Made by a program: the position numbers and the translations under genes. Shown here one piece after another: positions 52,218-64,000 of a DNA stretch of 64,000 nucleotides. A model generated the notes under the pieces. That model saw only the letters and a list, made by a program, of their open reading frames with translations, ran no database searches and was not told the origin of the DNA. Position 1 is the first letter of the stretch. Each line of letters opens with the position of its first letter. Source of the stretch: Motacilla alba alba (Eukaryota; Chordata; Aves; Passeriformes; Motacillidae); the NCBI RefSeq assembly GCF_015832195.1, contig NC_052018.1, forward strand, positions 68,571,666-68,635,665, written 5' to 3'.

Positions 52218-54882
52218 TAGGCAATTTAGAAGCAATTTTATATTTTTTAATATGAAATATCAAGGTTTTAACGCTACAGAAACTCTACCAGACCCAAGAG
52301 ATGCACACATTTTATTAACTTTCTATTTTATAATGTAAATACTACTCTCTGGGTCTCTTCATTGCTTAAAGCTCTGTAGTTTTTAAAGTTAACATCTTCC
52401 CTTTGAGAATTATGACATGTCAGGGATATCACTCATTCCTGGTCTCTCTTTGTGCAGATTTCTTTCCTATCACAACTGACAGCATCACATATTTTTAAAA
52501 CCTTCATAGCTGTCTCTGAAACTGCTCCACCTTAAAAGGACACAGTTTTATTCTGACACTTAGGAAGTATAAATTTACTAAAAAGTCTTAAATTACTGTG
52601 TTAATATTTACCTGTATGAATTCTCAAAGCCAAAAAAGCCCCACATTGTTTTGCTACAGTAAAGAAAAGAGCGGCAATTTAAAATTAGTTACTCTAAACA
52701 AATTTTAAATAGTACTTTGAAGAGGAAATCTTTTTCTTGTTTCAAGTGTTTGCTTATATTTCCTGGAAGTATTTATTTGGAATTTTCTTGTGCCATTACT
52801 ATTACTTTAATATGTAAAGGCCTCAATTGTATATGGATTTCATTCTGATTGAAATTACTCAAAGTTTTTGAGTGTGAATATATGTGCATGTGTATAAAAC
52901 TGAAAGAAAAAAAAAAGGTAGGCAAGGAGAGATGAAGTGCTCTGCCTTGACCAAATAATTTATTCATAGTGTGTCCTTGTACACTAGCCATTCCTAACCA
53001 TTTAAAAAACATTTGCCTTGGTCTTAGAGTCCTTTTGCACTCTTCCTTCACTACAAATTTAATTCAAGCTAACAAATCTGGGCTAAGGTTCCCTCAACAA
53101 TTGACAGCAGGTGTTGCTGCAGAGTGAACTAAAGAAAAGAAAATGCACTGAAATCCTTGGAAAAGATTAAGACACAGGCTTTTCCCATTGACATATATTT
53201 TAGCTTCTCTCAGCAACTTGAAGAGCTTTTAAGGTGGATGGCAAATTCATGACTCTAAGATAGCCATAAAAACTGTTTAAGCATTTTAGAGCAACTCAGG
53301 TTATATTTTCAGAAGCACTAAAACCATTTTTTTGCACCAAAACTCTTTGCCTTTGGAGTTTTTGTGTGTATGTCCCTGTAGACCATGAAGGAGCTGCACT
53401 CTAATAAGCAGACTCACAACAAATCCTTGCCTTTCCAAATTATTGAAATTATCTGACTGATACAAATCTTCTCAGTGCTCTTTCATCCACATTTCTTCAG
53501 GTATGCATGGATTTGTTTGCAGATCTGCCAAGCTATCCATACAGGAACATACCTTCCCATTCATTATTTGCACTATTACATACAGACAGGTTCCAGGTGC
53601 CAGTATCACCAATTGGCTGCTAACTCACATCAGCTAATCCCTGAGATACTAACTCTCATTTGTTTTCCAAAAAAGATAAAGGAACTTGATTTTGAATGGG
53701 GAGGTTGTGTTCAATGAGAGTCCTTTTGACTGCTTGCTGTTCTGGAAGAGTCTGTGCTGCAGTAGGTATGGCCCAAGTGGCTGTAAGCCCAGGGCACACA
53801 CATTAGAGGCAAGAGGGAAAGCAGCATGGCTTGCAACTCCTGCACAAGCTGTTTCCTACACTAATGCTCTTCTAGATACATTAACTAATTCTCCTTTCCT
53901 AGCCTCAAGGAAAAGGCTAGCACTGCCCTGAGCCTCACTTTTTTTTTCCCTCTTTCCTGTATCTCAACTTTTGTCAGTAGGGTTACTGAAAATTTATTGG
54001 TTTTGCTTGTAGAAGGAAGCAGGATGATTGTTTTGAAAACTTCAGTAGCTTTTCAGCTACTAATTTTCACAAACTGGTACCTAAACCAAGAGCTGAAATT
54101 TAATCAAATTAGTTGCTCTGAAATTGATGTAATGAGTTAAGCAGGGTTTTCTTTAGTAAGTGCATAAAACAAAATGTCAAGAAATAGTGAACAGTCTCGA
54201 TGAAAACTAATAAATATTTTAAACCTATGCTGGATTTCTCACTAAGATTTTTTTTTCTCTGATAATACTAAATGGTTTCACTTACCTGTGATTTTTGCCC
54301 TGAATTTATTAGGAATTGAGTTTGAATCTCTTATGAAAATAAGAAGCTAGAGTAAGAAAGTAAAAGAGCAGGAAGGTAGGGGGGAGAAGATAATTGATCA
54401 CAAGTAAAAGTGAAGTGAAAGTCTTTTGACACTCATTTTACAGGGAATTAGTTCAAGGGTGAATATCCATGGCAGTCTTAGGAGACAAAATTTGAATTAT
54501 AGGAAAGTTTAAAATGAAAATTCAGTCCTGAGAAAAATTCAGATATGTCAACTCTTGCTTCTATCGTGTACAAAAAGGGAAGATTTTCATTGGAAAGCTA
54601 GATAGTGAGAGATTAACAGCTGGTTCTTGTTAGACTGAAATGCCCTCTGATGCTGGCTAAACCATTTTCCCAGAACACTACAAACTGCCCTTAAATTTCA
54701 CTCATGAATAATAAAAATTTACTGCCTCAGTGACCCTAAGAGATTAACAATCCTAACAGTTACACTTGCTTCCCTAAAACACTGTGAAAGAATTCAAAAT
54801 TATAGCCACTTTTGGAAACAGAAAAGTAGGTAGTTTTGACATTTCAGTATTTTAGAATAAGAAAGGTAATAAAATAGAATTT

Positions 54883-55145
54883 ACTAAAACACAGGAAGTT
54901 TCAATGGCCATAAACTAAAACACAAGAAGTTCCAACTCAATGTGAGGGAGAACTTCTTTAGGTTGAGGGTAGCAGAGCACTGGAACTGGCTGCCCAGGGA
55001 AGTTGTGGGGTCTTCTCCCTCTTTGGAGACATTCAAAACCCACTTGGACATGTGGTGATGTGTGTCACCTGCTCAAGGTGACCCTGCCTTGACAGCAAGG
55101 TTGAACTCAGTGATCTCCAGAGGTCGCTTCCAACCCTAACTAATC
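54883..55145 (+). mobile_element. CR1 LINE 3' end with a 31-bp duplication at its left edge
   Basis: From about 54902 the sequence is the CR1 3' region in sense orientation: 'ataaactaaaacacaagaag', then 'gagggagaacttctttaggt', then 'agagcactggaactggctgc' with 'ccagggaagttgtgg', 'ttcaaaacccacttggacat' and 'gtgatctccagaggtcgctt' with 'ccaaccct'. It stops near 55145, close to the natural 3' end. The word actaaaacacaRgaagttYcaa occurs at 54883 and again at 54914, so the 5' end of the insert was partly duplicated, or the copy inserted beside a matching sequence. The body is strongly 5'-truncated. Confidence 0.9.
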
Positions 55146-57392
55146 TGGAATTAATTGCAACAGAGGACTGTGAGATAATGTTTCAACCCAGACCAGACTC
55201 AGTGGAACATCAACTGTAAGTCAGACAGGAAGACAAAGGTCAAAAGAGAGTGATTTTCACCCTGAGCATTTGAGAATGGGGTGAGAAAGTGTCATAAGGA
55301 TAATCAAGAACATATTGTGGAAAGATTTATCACTGGGGCTTAAATGAAGCGTCCCAGCAACAGTAGCAAAAACTCGAAGATAGCTGCAGTAATTTCCCTG
55401 AATGTGAGCTAGGTAAGGTACTAAAAAGAAGATATTAAGCCAGGGAAGATATTAAAAGTTCAGCTTTTGAAGAATAAAAAGTGCAGATCTTTGTCTTTCT
55501 GCAGGCAGGGCTCTGAGAGCTCCCGATCTGCCAAGAGTCCCTCAGAGCTCCAGTAGTCACCACCTAACAGGATGAGTGGCAAGGATCGAACAGAGCAGCC
55601 AGATCTGGAGGAGGAAGGGGATAAGATGTATGAAGAAATGAGGAATAAAAAAGGAAATGGCCAAGTAATTGCAAACAGTAACAAATGTTCTTTTAAAACA
55701 TTTTAACTGCAAGGTTCACGAAGGGTGAGGTTTAAAAGGGAATAGAGTAGCAGGAAAAATGAAACTGATGTGAAATGTGTTTCATTTTCAGGTTTTGTTG
55801 TGAAGACGCAGCACACCATTCTTTTGTCCTTATTATTACAGGTGTGAAAAGGAAAAAGTCTTTTCCATTCCCATAGAGCTGTGCAGCCTTTTTTTAAGGG
55901 CTGGCAAGACAGTCATCAGTGTAGGAAATGAATGAAACAAAGAGTAGGCCAGGACAAATGCATAACCATAATCAGATGCTTAAGGGACCTGGATTGTCAG
56001 GGGAGCGACTTCAACACATTTCAAGAAAGCAGAAAGTAGAGTGACACAGGAGAGAGGATGTCTTTCCCTGGGGTCCCAGACAAGTAGCTAGAAAGAAAAT
56101 AGGGAGTAATTAAGGAAGACCAAAGTCAGAGAAGGACAGAAAGGAATTAGACTGAAGCAGAAAAGAAGCAGAAGGACCAGGCATGTGAGAGGTTTCTAGT
56201 GGGGGAATAACCCCCACATTAGGTCAAAAAACAGAAAAAGTGATAGACCCAAGGAGTCCTATGGGTAGTACAGAGTAGAACTATCACAAGAGACCTGGGC
56301 AAACAGACCTGTCGGTGTCAGTGAGGACACTGTCAGAAAAGAGCCAGAGTCAGCACAAGATTGGTGGCAGGATCCTGTGGGTGAGGTGATAAGTGGAAGT
56401 AAGCATAGGCACATTTAGAAAGCAAAAAGCCTTTGCATCAGTTCATTTCTTTCAGAATACTGGAAAAAAAACTTGCTGCATGGAGTGATTTAACCCCCTA
56501 TGAATGATGGTGGCACTGTGTATAATCAACTGCATCAACCATGCTAAGTAATTATTCTTCTGCATCAGTCAATAAAGAATTCCTAAATTCACAAAACACA
56601 CTCTAAATGTGCCCAAGGAACTATTGCAGTGTATCTCATCAATATTTAACAGTCTAATGTCTCCCTAAGCAGGCATTGTCAAGATACACCCAAAGGGCCT
56701 CAACAGAGCTGTAACAGCATCCTGTATACAAAATCTGTGGACTAAACATTAGTTCAATAGGCTGCAATGTGAGAGAACGTAGGAGGTACTGCCTATAATG
56801 CCAGTCATCCATGGGTAATGGGAGAAACTTCCAGATTCAAACAAAACAGATTCGAACTAATGGCAGGAACACAATCATTCTACCAGTGCTTTTCAAACAC
56901 CATATTGGGCACAAATTTGCTAATATAGCCTGAATTAGCTAAGTGATTATGTCACAAGTTAGAATTGCAGTGTAACCACAAAAGAAAAAAAACAAGAAAA
57001 AAACCAAGAAAATCCCCAACTTCTCAGCATCATGGAGAACTTGACAGGAGGCCTCAAGAGGGAAAATTACTAATTAATGTAGCCCAATCCTTCTGTTTTA
57101 ATTTTGTGGAATGCATAGTGGTGGAAGAGATCATGCTGTATCATTTCCCCCAATAAAGATTCTTTTCCAATAAAAACATGCTTGCTTTCGCTCAGAAGCA
57201 TTTATTTCAACTTGCAATAATGGCTTCCAAACCCCTCCTGAGCTTTCCCCAGAAAAGAGACGCTATTTTGGAGGACTTTCAAGTGGCACAAATGCAAAAG
57301 AGCTGAAAATAAAATCTGAATCCTGTCACTTTTCACTATTAATAATTTGGCTGCCTCTGAAGTACTTAAAAAATTATGTTGTTCCTCTGGTT
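55146..57392. other. Unassigned, purine-rich on the plus strand
   Basis: No gene or repeat family recognised. From about 55200 to 56430 the plus strand is visibly purine-rich. A short frame at 55572-55706 (44 codons, beginning MSGKDRTEQPD) is acidic and polar, but I find no reason to call it a gene. AATAAA words near 57155 and 57168 lie in unassigned sequence. Confidence 0.5.
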
Positions 57393-57463
57393 TTATATAT
57401 ATATATATATATATACTCATATATATATATATATACACACACACACATATATATATGTGTGTG

Positions 57464-57504
<41 letters not shown>
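57393..57504. repeat. Compound TA/CA/TG/GA microsatellite with a palindromic core
   Basis: The order is (TA)n, a short interruption (57415-57420), (TA)n, (CA)6, (TA)4, (TG)4-5, (TA)n, then (GA)12 ending at 57504. The CA and TG blocks around a central TA block are reverse complements, so this core can fold into a hairpin or cruciform. The open frames here encode repeated Ile/Tyr or Arg/Glu and are not genes. Confidence 0.95.
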
Positions 57505-57835
57505 CCTCCTATTCCTGCAAAGAGAAACTGTATCACCTCATACTGAAGGAAGGACATGAACAACATCCATAAACTTCAGAGAGTAGTTTGAAAAAAAAAA
57601 AAAGGAAAGAGAAGAAGGAACCAGCCCATTTTCCCAACAGTACTTGACCTAGATGAAATACGCAGCAGGAGTTATAGTGCAGACCTAAACCAGCACCACC
57701 CAAGTAATCTCAGTGTTACTGTGGCACTATAGAAAGAGTCACAGAACAGTGAAGCTGTAGGATGGGGGTTCCAAATGGTTGGAGCCATTCAAACTAGACT
57801 GTGTCCCTCTCCAGCCAACCTCAGCAAACATTTTC

Positions 57836-57972
57836 AGATCACAGGATATGCTGAGCTGGAAGGGACCCACAGGGATCATCAAGTCCAATTTTTAAGAGAC
57901 TGGCACATCTGGAGATTGAACCCACAACCTTGGTATTTTCGGTATATTCTCTATTTCTTCATGGAAAGCTGT
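57836..57972 (-). mobile_element. tRNA-Ile/CR1 hybrid SINE (TguSINE1-like)
   Basis: On the minus strand the first part (57972 to 57901) resembles tRNA-Ile. A 'ccaaggttgtgggttcaatc' block covers the T-arm and B box (GGGTTCAATC, plus 57914-57923), and the part ends in a tRNA-like 'tgcca'. The A-box half is heavily changed. Directly after the tRNA-like head comes a CR1-type 3' tail: 'attggacttgatgatccctg', then 'tgggtcccttccagctcagc' and a final 'cctgtgatct'. This two-part structure is that of the passerine SINE family TguSINE1, moved by CR1 enzymes. The match is by eye and the copy is diverged. It is not a functional tRNA, as the 5' half would not fold. Confidence 0.75.
57914..57923 (-). promoter_or_regulatory. 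Decayed RNA polymerase III B box of the SINE
   Basis: GGGTTCAATC on the minus strand is close to the GGTTCRANNCC consensus. The matching A box is not convincing, so promoter activity is unlikely. Confidence 0.55.
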
Positions 57973-58066
57973 CATTCCAAAGTTCTTTCAAATGTTTGAA
58001 GATGCACTTTGGAACAGAGGAAGAGGCGTTACTGGGTTAAGAAATTAGAGTCAGATGTTCTTCAGA

Positions 58067-58214
58067 ATATATCAAGTCCATGTATGTTGAAATCTCATTT
58101 CCAAACCATCAAGTTGTGCTCTCTTTTTTTTTTTTTCCTTCATATATCATGCCCAGTATATGTTGAAATCTCATTCTCAAACCAGCAAAGTTGTGGTCTC
58201 TCTTTTATTTTCTA
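58067..58214. repeat. 75-bp tandem duplication, two diverged copies
   Basis: Copy 1 (58067-58141) and copy 2 (58142-58214) both run from atatatca through tgttgaaatctcatt and caaacca, then agttgtg, to a T-rich end. They differ at roughly 15% of positions and in the length of the T run. The duplication is old and local. Confidence 0.85.
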
Positions 58215-61200
58215 GTGAGCTCTTTGAATTCAAGCTTTCCACTTACTTTCTACAATGAGAAACATCTTTTGAAAAAAAAATATTGCTCAGAATCTCACAA
58301 AATCATCATTCCAGTGTTCAACACACCAGTGTCATGAGATACCTGATAAAACGAGAAAGCAATCTCCTAAATGGCAAAGACCAGATTTCTTTGCTCTTTA
58401 GGTGCAACAGAGGTTTAGATAGGTTTATCTTATTTGTTTATCCTGGACATCAAAAGCTGTCTGCAAAAAGCTATCTCAAAAGATCTGCATACAGCATTTA
58501 TTTTTTGATTCAATTTTCCACGACTTCACAAATAAATGTAGTGCAGGTTTGGGTTTGCGTTTTTGGTTTTTGGGGTTTTTTTTCTTGTTTGCTTCATTCT
58601 CTATTTCTAATGAAAGGGTAAAGAAGGAAAGAAAGTGTGATTGTTTTCCTACTTGAATTTATTTGCACAGACTTTATGCATTGGGACTGCACAGCCAAGA
58701 AATACAGAAGTCCTAGAAAGGCTTCTGATAAATGTAGCACAGTGGCATTTTTTTTGTTTCTCTTCAACCAGCCTCTTCCCCCAGATCTCTGAGTTTCCTT
58801 AAGACTTTTAATTGAGTAAATTGTCTGGTAATAAAAAAAATCTTTTTCCTAAGTCTGTTCAATCAAAAATAAATAATAAGAACCAAGTAAAAAGGATGAT
58901 TCATCTGGTAGGTTACTACCACTGATAAACAAAACCATAGACACCAAATGATTTGAAAATGCTAAATATTTTCAAAAGTAACTTGGGAATTTGAGTTCCA
59001 TATTTAAGAGTCAGCTAGGAATCTTGCTTTCACCAATTTTTGGTGAAACTCCAGATACCTCTTTCTGAATTAGTGGAATTCAAAACACAAATACCAGTTT
59101 GGCCAAGCTTCATTCTGCCCTGCCTGGCTCTGCCTCTAATCACATCCTCTATATCCCTGCTAGTGTACCTTTCTTCATCCAAACAAAGACGTACATCATC
59201 CTTTCAGAAAATCCCTGAAATGTGTCCCTCTGTACAGGAAGTCTAAAGTAATTGCAAACCCCCTATAAGTAATTATGAGCATATCAGTGCCTGTGCAAGT
59301 TTCTGTGAGAGATTTGCAAACCATCTCGCACTTGCCCTTCCTCCATGATTTGGATATATATTTAAAAAATAACACACTTTTAAACTGACTTCCAAATAAA
59401 AAACCGATACCTGATGTCACAAAAACTTGACAAAAAACATTTTTAATAGAGGTTTTTGAAGGACATATTAATACAGCTCTCTGAGGGATGCTTGATAACA
59501 GAAACAGCTGTAACAGCTGAGAGGAACCTCATCTGAATGGGAAGTTGGGACTTAAAAAGACTTCATAACCAAATGAGGCAGCTTTACATTGTGTCATAAA
59601 AGAGAATTTCACAACAGCGGTGTTCTCTCAGACTGAACTTTCCCCTCAGACTGCAAAGGCTTGACAGCAGAAGTGAAAAGAAGCCTCAGCTCTCAGCACG
59701 CTTTCCCCCCTCAGCAGTGTACCGAGCTATCACACCTCCACAGGGATTCCAGAAGCCAGCAGAAGGTTATCTGCTCAAATTTGACTACTGATCTTTCTTC
59801 AGAAGCAATGCTTAACCTTTATTTTCTGAAAAATGTCTTAAAAGTAACACTTTATGTCTATCAGCACACAAAAACCTACCAGACTATATAGAGGCGCAAA
59901 AGTGAATGTGTAACCATGATTTCTTTGATGATGTGAGTGAGGTTTACTCCTTTTGAACTCAAGGTCTCAGTTCAGGCCTTACCAGGGAAGCCAGCCTTAC
60001 AGCTGTGTGAGGTTCATGTGCAGCCAGCCCACAGAGCTGTCACACTTTAATGTCTCTAACACTTTCCTGTACTCCCAGCAGACAAAGATCCGCAGATATT
60101 TTAGCACAGCTGCCTGAAATACATTCTGAAATACATCCTGAAAACAGAAATAGGACAAGCGGAGCCAAAGACAAAATAAATTATTTCACATCCACTGAAA
60201 TCTGAGTAGATTTCACACTTTGAGTTCTGCATAAGGTCCTTGATAACACCAACAGTTCCAGCACAGGAAGCTTCACAGTTACTAGCTGACAGTGCAAACA
60301 TAACTTCTTTTCTTCAATGCCACAGCCCATGACCCAAAGGTGAACCTTGGCAATCAATGTCTCTAACATTAGGTTCCAAGGCACAATGGAGCAACAAAAG
60401 GATATTTGAATACCCACAAAAAAAAAAGCTAATTAATTCCTTTTGGTTTTTTTAAGCAGAAAAGGATTTATTCTACCGTTTTGAACCCCAGCTTTAGCAA
60501 AACAGATAAAGTATGCCTGGTTTTCGCCTGAGATTGTTACTGTTACCAAAATACAGCCATAGCAGAATAATGGTGCTTAGAGCAGCTCCCAGTGGATATT
60601 TCTGTTCAGCAACAGATGTGTGTGTGAACATATAATGAAATGCCTAGCAAAGGAAGCCAATAGTACAATGAGTGACAACAAAAATAATACACAACATCAA
60701 GAGAATCATGCTTCCCTAAATTATGTCAGAGGACTGGTGCTGAAGCCATTTATGGGGCACTAGTGGAGCTGCCTCAGAGATGAGATTTAAGGGCCTGCAT
60801 CTCAATTGCTTTGTGGTCCACAGTGCTGCTGTTGCCAGCACAAGGCGAGCATGACAAAGCTTGCTTGGCATTTTTTCAGTTATACAAGATGATTTAAACT
60901 CTGACCCAAGAAGCCTGCCACCACTTCACTCTTCTGACATGACTGTGCCAAGTTAATCATTTATCCTGTCTCTGCTGGTTAACAGCAGAAAGAGGAACAA
61001 CAGCTTTGCTCTTGAATGCTCTCTGCCCACTTGGCATCAACAGCTCACATAAGCACAGAAATGTCAGACGATTATCCAGAGAAATTATGGCAAGGAGGGT
61101 GGAGAGCAAAACGTTGCTATTGTTTCTCATCTCCACTGGCAATAGAGAAGAAGAACTGAATAAAGTGCTCAAAGAAGGAGGACAACAAGGCTGCCACTTT

Positions 61201-64000
61201 GAAAAAAGGCAGAAAGCTCCAGATGGTTGTCACTTTCACAGAGCTGCCTCAGCTGTTTGTGACACATAGCCTGTGCCAGTGCCAAGCTGTCAGAAACACA
61301 GTGTGAGATGGTCAACCAGAATCATTAATGGGGTCCTTGAATGTACACAGTGGAGTGTCAAATATGAACTTAACACTTCCTCTCTTGAGACTGCAGTCTA
61401 GTATGTCAAAGTACATACATCAAAGGAATTCCAAAAGTACTGGAAAGGGCAAAATATTATTTAACCCACAGGATAATCTACAGTGGAAAACTGACCTATA
61501 TTATTCATAGGCTATCATTAGCATTTTTTTGTGCTCTTGTTTACATACACTTGCCTCTGTGTGCTCTGACCCTTACAGATTTGATGGTAATAAGACTCAT
61601 CTATAGCTTTTATATGTTTTTTGTAAATACTTAACTGTGATTTTCACACTGTTTGAAGAGGTGCAAGGGAAAGGAACAGAGTCTATACCCAATATGTATT
61701 GGCTGAGGGTTTCTGCAAAGAAAGTACCTACAAAATGATTAATCAATGACTCATTCCATAAGGGAAATATATGTGATTTGCACCATTAAAGGAATAGTTC
61801 ATCATGGCCATATTGGACATGCTCCTGCTCTGAATCAGCCACAGCAGGAATTTTGTCAGGAATAATTACCCACAGGACCAGCCACAAAAATCAGACTCAT
61901 TTCATGGAAGTCCCCGAAGGACTATCACCTCACTGTGAATTTTGTTGACTACTCATGCAGAATGAATCTAAACAAGCATCTCAGTGAAAGAAGGTTCTAA
62001 AACTTGGTTCAAAGCTGTGAAATTAACTTGTCTTTCAGTCAGCTTTAAAATGTCTCTTCTTTTCTACACAGCAAAGTATGAAAGGAAATAATGTGAAACC
62101 CTACCATGTGCCTATGGAACTTCTAGAAGGATTTTAGGGTCTCTATAGAATGGTAATTCATACCTTCAGAGAATTAAATATTTTCTTACTTATACAATAG
62201 GAAAAATTCTGAATAGGTAGTAGAAACTCAAGTAGTAAACCAACATGACTATAAAAAGTCTTTAGAAAGACAGAGGGAAGTCAGAAGACAGCACATCAAG
62301 CTTCAACCTGTGCTAAGGAGCAGGCAGAGCTGACACTTCTCCACCTGGCTGATGACTGCCTTCCCAGCAGGATTTTGTGCTGGGGTTGTCTGCACAGCAG
62401 TGTCTTTATCTCAGCCTCTCACTGTGCGTGTTAGCCAAGAATAAAACCACAATGTGCACTTATAGTTTGGGTATGGCCCTGTTTGCAAATGAGTAAAACT
62501 TGCCCAGGTGTGTACAGTCCATAGAACTCCAGGTTCCAGTAACAATGAATTTCATGCCTACCACTCTTTTTTGCTCTCATGTACCCTACATACTGCAGAG
62601 CAGTCTGGCTGCTACCCAATTAAGCACTCATAAGAGTGCTGAGCTTAAGTCTAAGGGTAATCTGCAAGGGGAATATTTGTGTACTTGCAGAAAATATGTG
62701 ATTAATTTCTTGGGGGTAATGGTGATCAATGATTATTTTTCCAGCAAACTTGAAAGCATGAAGATTTTCATCAGTCTGACTGAACCCTCTAGCTTAGAAG
62801 GAATACAAATTATGAGGAAATAAAATACAGTCTTCCTGAAGAATCACACACAACATGTGCTTTTTCTTAAATCATGTACATGAATTCATAAAGTCATCTT
62901 TATGGTAACTTTTACTGAGCAACAAAACCAGAAAACCCTTTAGCCCCATTCAGTTCTGTTGTCAGCTCTGGCTCGTATCTCTGGTACTGTAGCTGTACTC
63001 ACTGCAATACATACAGAAATCATAAGAATAACAGATGACATCTGTCAGGCTGTAGAGTGCCTTAGTCACATAAGCCCAAACTGCTAACACTCAGGGAATG
63101 CAAAGTGTTCAGCAGATATTTTCTACAGAAAAGTTATTGTAGGATCAGGATTCAGAGTTACATGTCACTATGAAATGGGCTATCTGCCCCATGTACTAGG
63201 AGAAAAACTAGAAGATAAACATCAGAGGACAAACCTGCTTCCTCAGAAGATTGCACTGATGACCTGACAGGGATCTGTCTCCATCAGTGAAGTCTCATTC
63301 ACTCGTTATATTGATTCATGTGTCTCTCCTGAACCTTGTGCTGAATCTAGCACCTGTAATGTATCTCAAGTTTAATCCCTGGACTTTTAAAAAGCAAATC
63401 CTTAAAAAAAAAAAAAAGGCTATTTACAAAAGGCAGCTCCTGGATTTCTAATCCAAAGGTTTTAAAAGATTGCTTAAGCTTACGCAGAGCTATGGCTGTG
63501 CTGTACTGACTTTTCACTACTTTTATTAGCAGAAAAATTTATATTTTCTCCAGTCTTGCTTTCTGCAGAACCAGTATGCCTGTGTGGATGCAGGCACACA
63601 TCTGTGCATGTACAGCTGGCAAAATATTTTCAGCTCAGAAGCTGAAATTTTAATTGTAAATGTTTATATGGTATTGCCCATTGCAGCTTTATACATATAG
63701 TTCAAAGAAAAAAACTTGCAAGAGGAAATGAAATTATTTGAAAAAATTAAGAAAAGGGGAAAGAAATAAAGGTGAATTATTAAATGGCCTGATTTGTGGG
63801 GGACATACTGTCTTACTCCGCTAAGTAGCATTAACAAATAATTACAACCAATAAAGACCAGCTAATTGAGAACAATACCTTTGTTATTTCTTAGCTGCTG
63901 AATGAAATGTAGTGAATTCAATCTACAGATTAAATTAAACACTGGCAAAGAAAAACTTTATAAGAGCTGAAATGTGAAAGCATATGTAAACTTCCAAAAT
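58215..64000. other. Unassigned non-coding DNA
   Basis: No gene or repeat family recognised. Small direct repeats occur (for example ctgaaatacat twice at about 60114-60138). A run of A lies near 63403-63417. Open frames reach 112 codons (58283-58621) and 107 codons (62500-62823), with no domain and no splice context I trust. The last 250 bases are rich in TAAT words. Confidence 0.55.

Larger units (their letters stand above)
47401..54882. other. Unassigned non-coding DNA
   Basis: No gene or repeat family recognised across 7.5 kb apart from the simple repeats listed separately. Open frames reach 95 codons and have no domain. The reading frame at 50393-50668 is hydrophobic by composition only. 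Confidence 0.55.

Noticed and set aside
55572..55706. 44-codon acidic frame starting MSGKDRTEQPD
   Set aside because: Short, in a purine-skewed block, with no homology I recognise; likely chance.
57347..57559. Open frame with repeated Ile/Tyr and Arg/Glu
   Set aside because: It is the translation of the compound microsatellite.
57901..57972. A tRNA-Ile gene on the minus strand
   Set aside because: Only the T-arm half is well kept and a CR1 tail follows directly, so it is the head of a SINE and not a functional tRNA.

Overview
This window looks like non-coding nuclear DNA from a bird, most likely a passerine (songbird). It is AT-rich and CpG-poor. It carries several decayed CR1 LINE fragments, three retroviral LTR-like sequences of avian type, and one SINE whose head resembles tRNA-Ile and whose tail resembles a CR1 3' end. 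That SINE structure is known from passerines (TguSINE1 type), so it is the best lineage clue here. The assignment rests on recognising repeat families by eye, not on a database search.

I found no host protein-coding gene, no exon I could defend, and no functional rRNA, tRNA or CRISPR array. The longest open frames (at most 132 codons) are either CR1 remnants or chance frames with no recognisable domain. The window could be intergenic or lie within a very large intron; the sequence alone does not decide this.

Layout: 1-2.6 kb, unassigned. 2.6-3.45 kb, a CR1 on + that joins endonuclease remnants directly to the CR1 3' end. 3.4-16.7 kb, mostly unassigned, with an A/C tract at 10.0 kb and a poly-T/poly-A pair at 12.8-12.9 kb. 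16.76 kb, a short CR1 3' end on -. 23.0 kb, a weak LTR-like stretch. 26.2 kb, CR1 on +. 30.6-31.27 kb, an LTR on -, followed by CR1 on - at 31.4-31.7 kb. 38.0-38.9 kb, a CR1 on - that also lacks its middle (endonuclease part joined to the reverse transcriptase C-terminal part). 38.96 kb, a C20A12 tract. 39.8-40.5 kb, an LTR on +. 46.73-47.40 kb, a well-bounded solo LTR with a 5-bp target duplication. 54.9-55.1 kb, CR1 on +. 57.4-57.5 kb, a compound TA/CA/TG/GA microsatellite. 57.84-57.97 kb, the tRNA/CR1 SINE on -. 58.07-58.21 kb, a 75-bp tandem duplication.

No genes work together here. The story is one of transposon insertion and decay. The most informative points are the solo LTR with intact borders, the hybrid SINE, and two independent CR1 copies that both lack their central portion. 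I saw no sign of an undescribed functional system.
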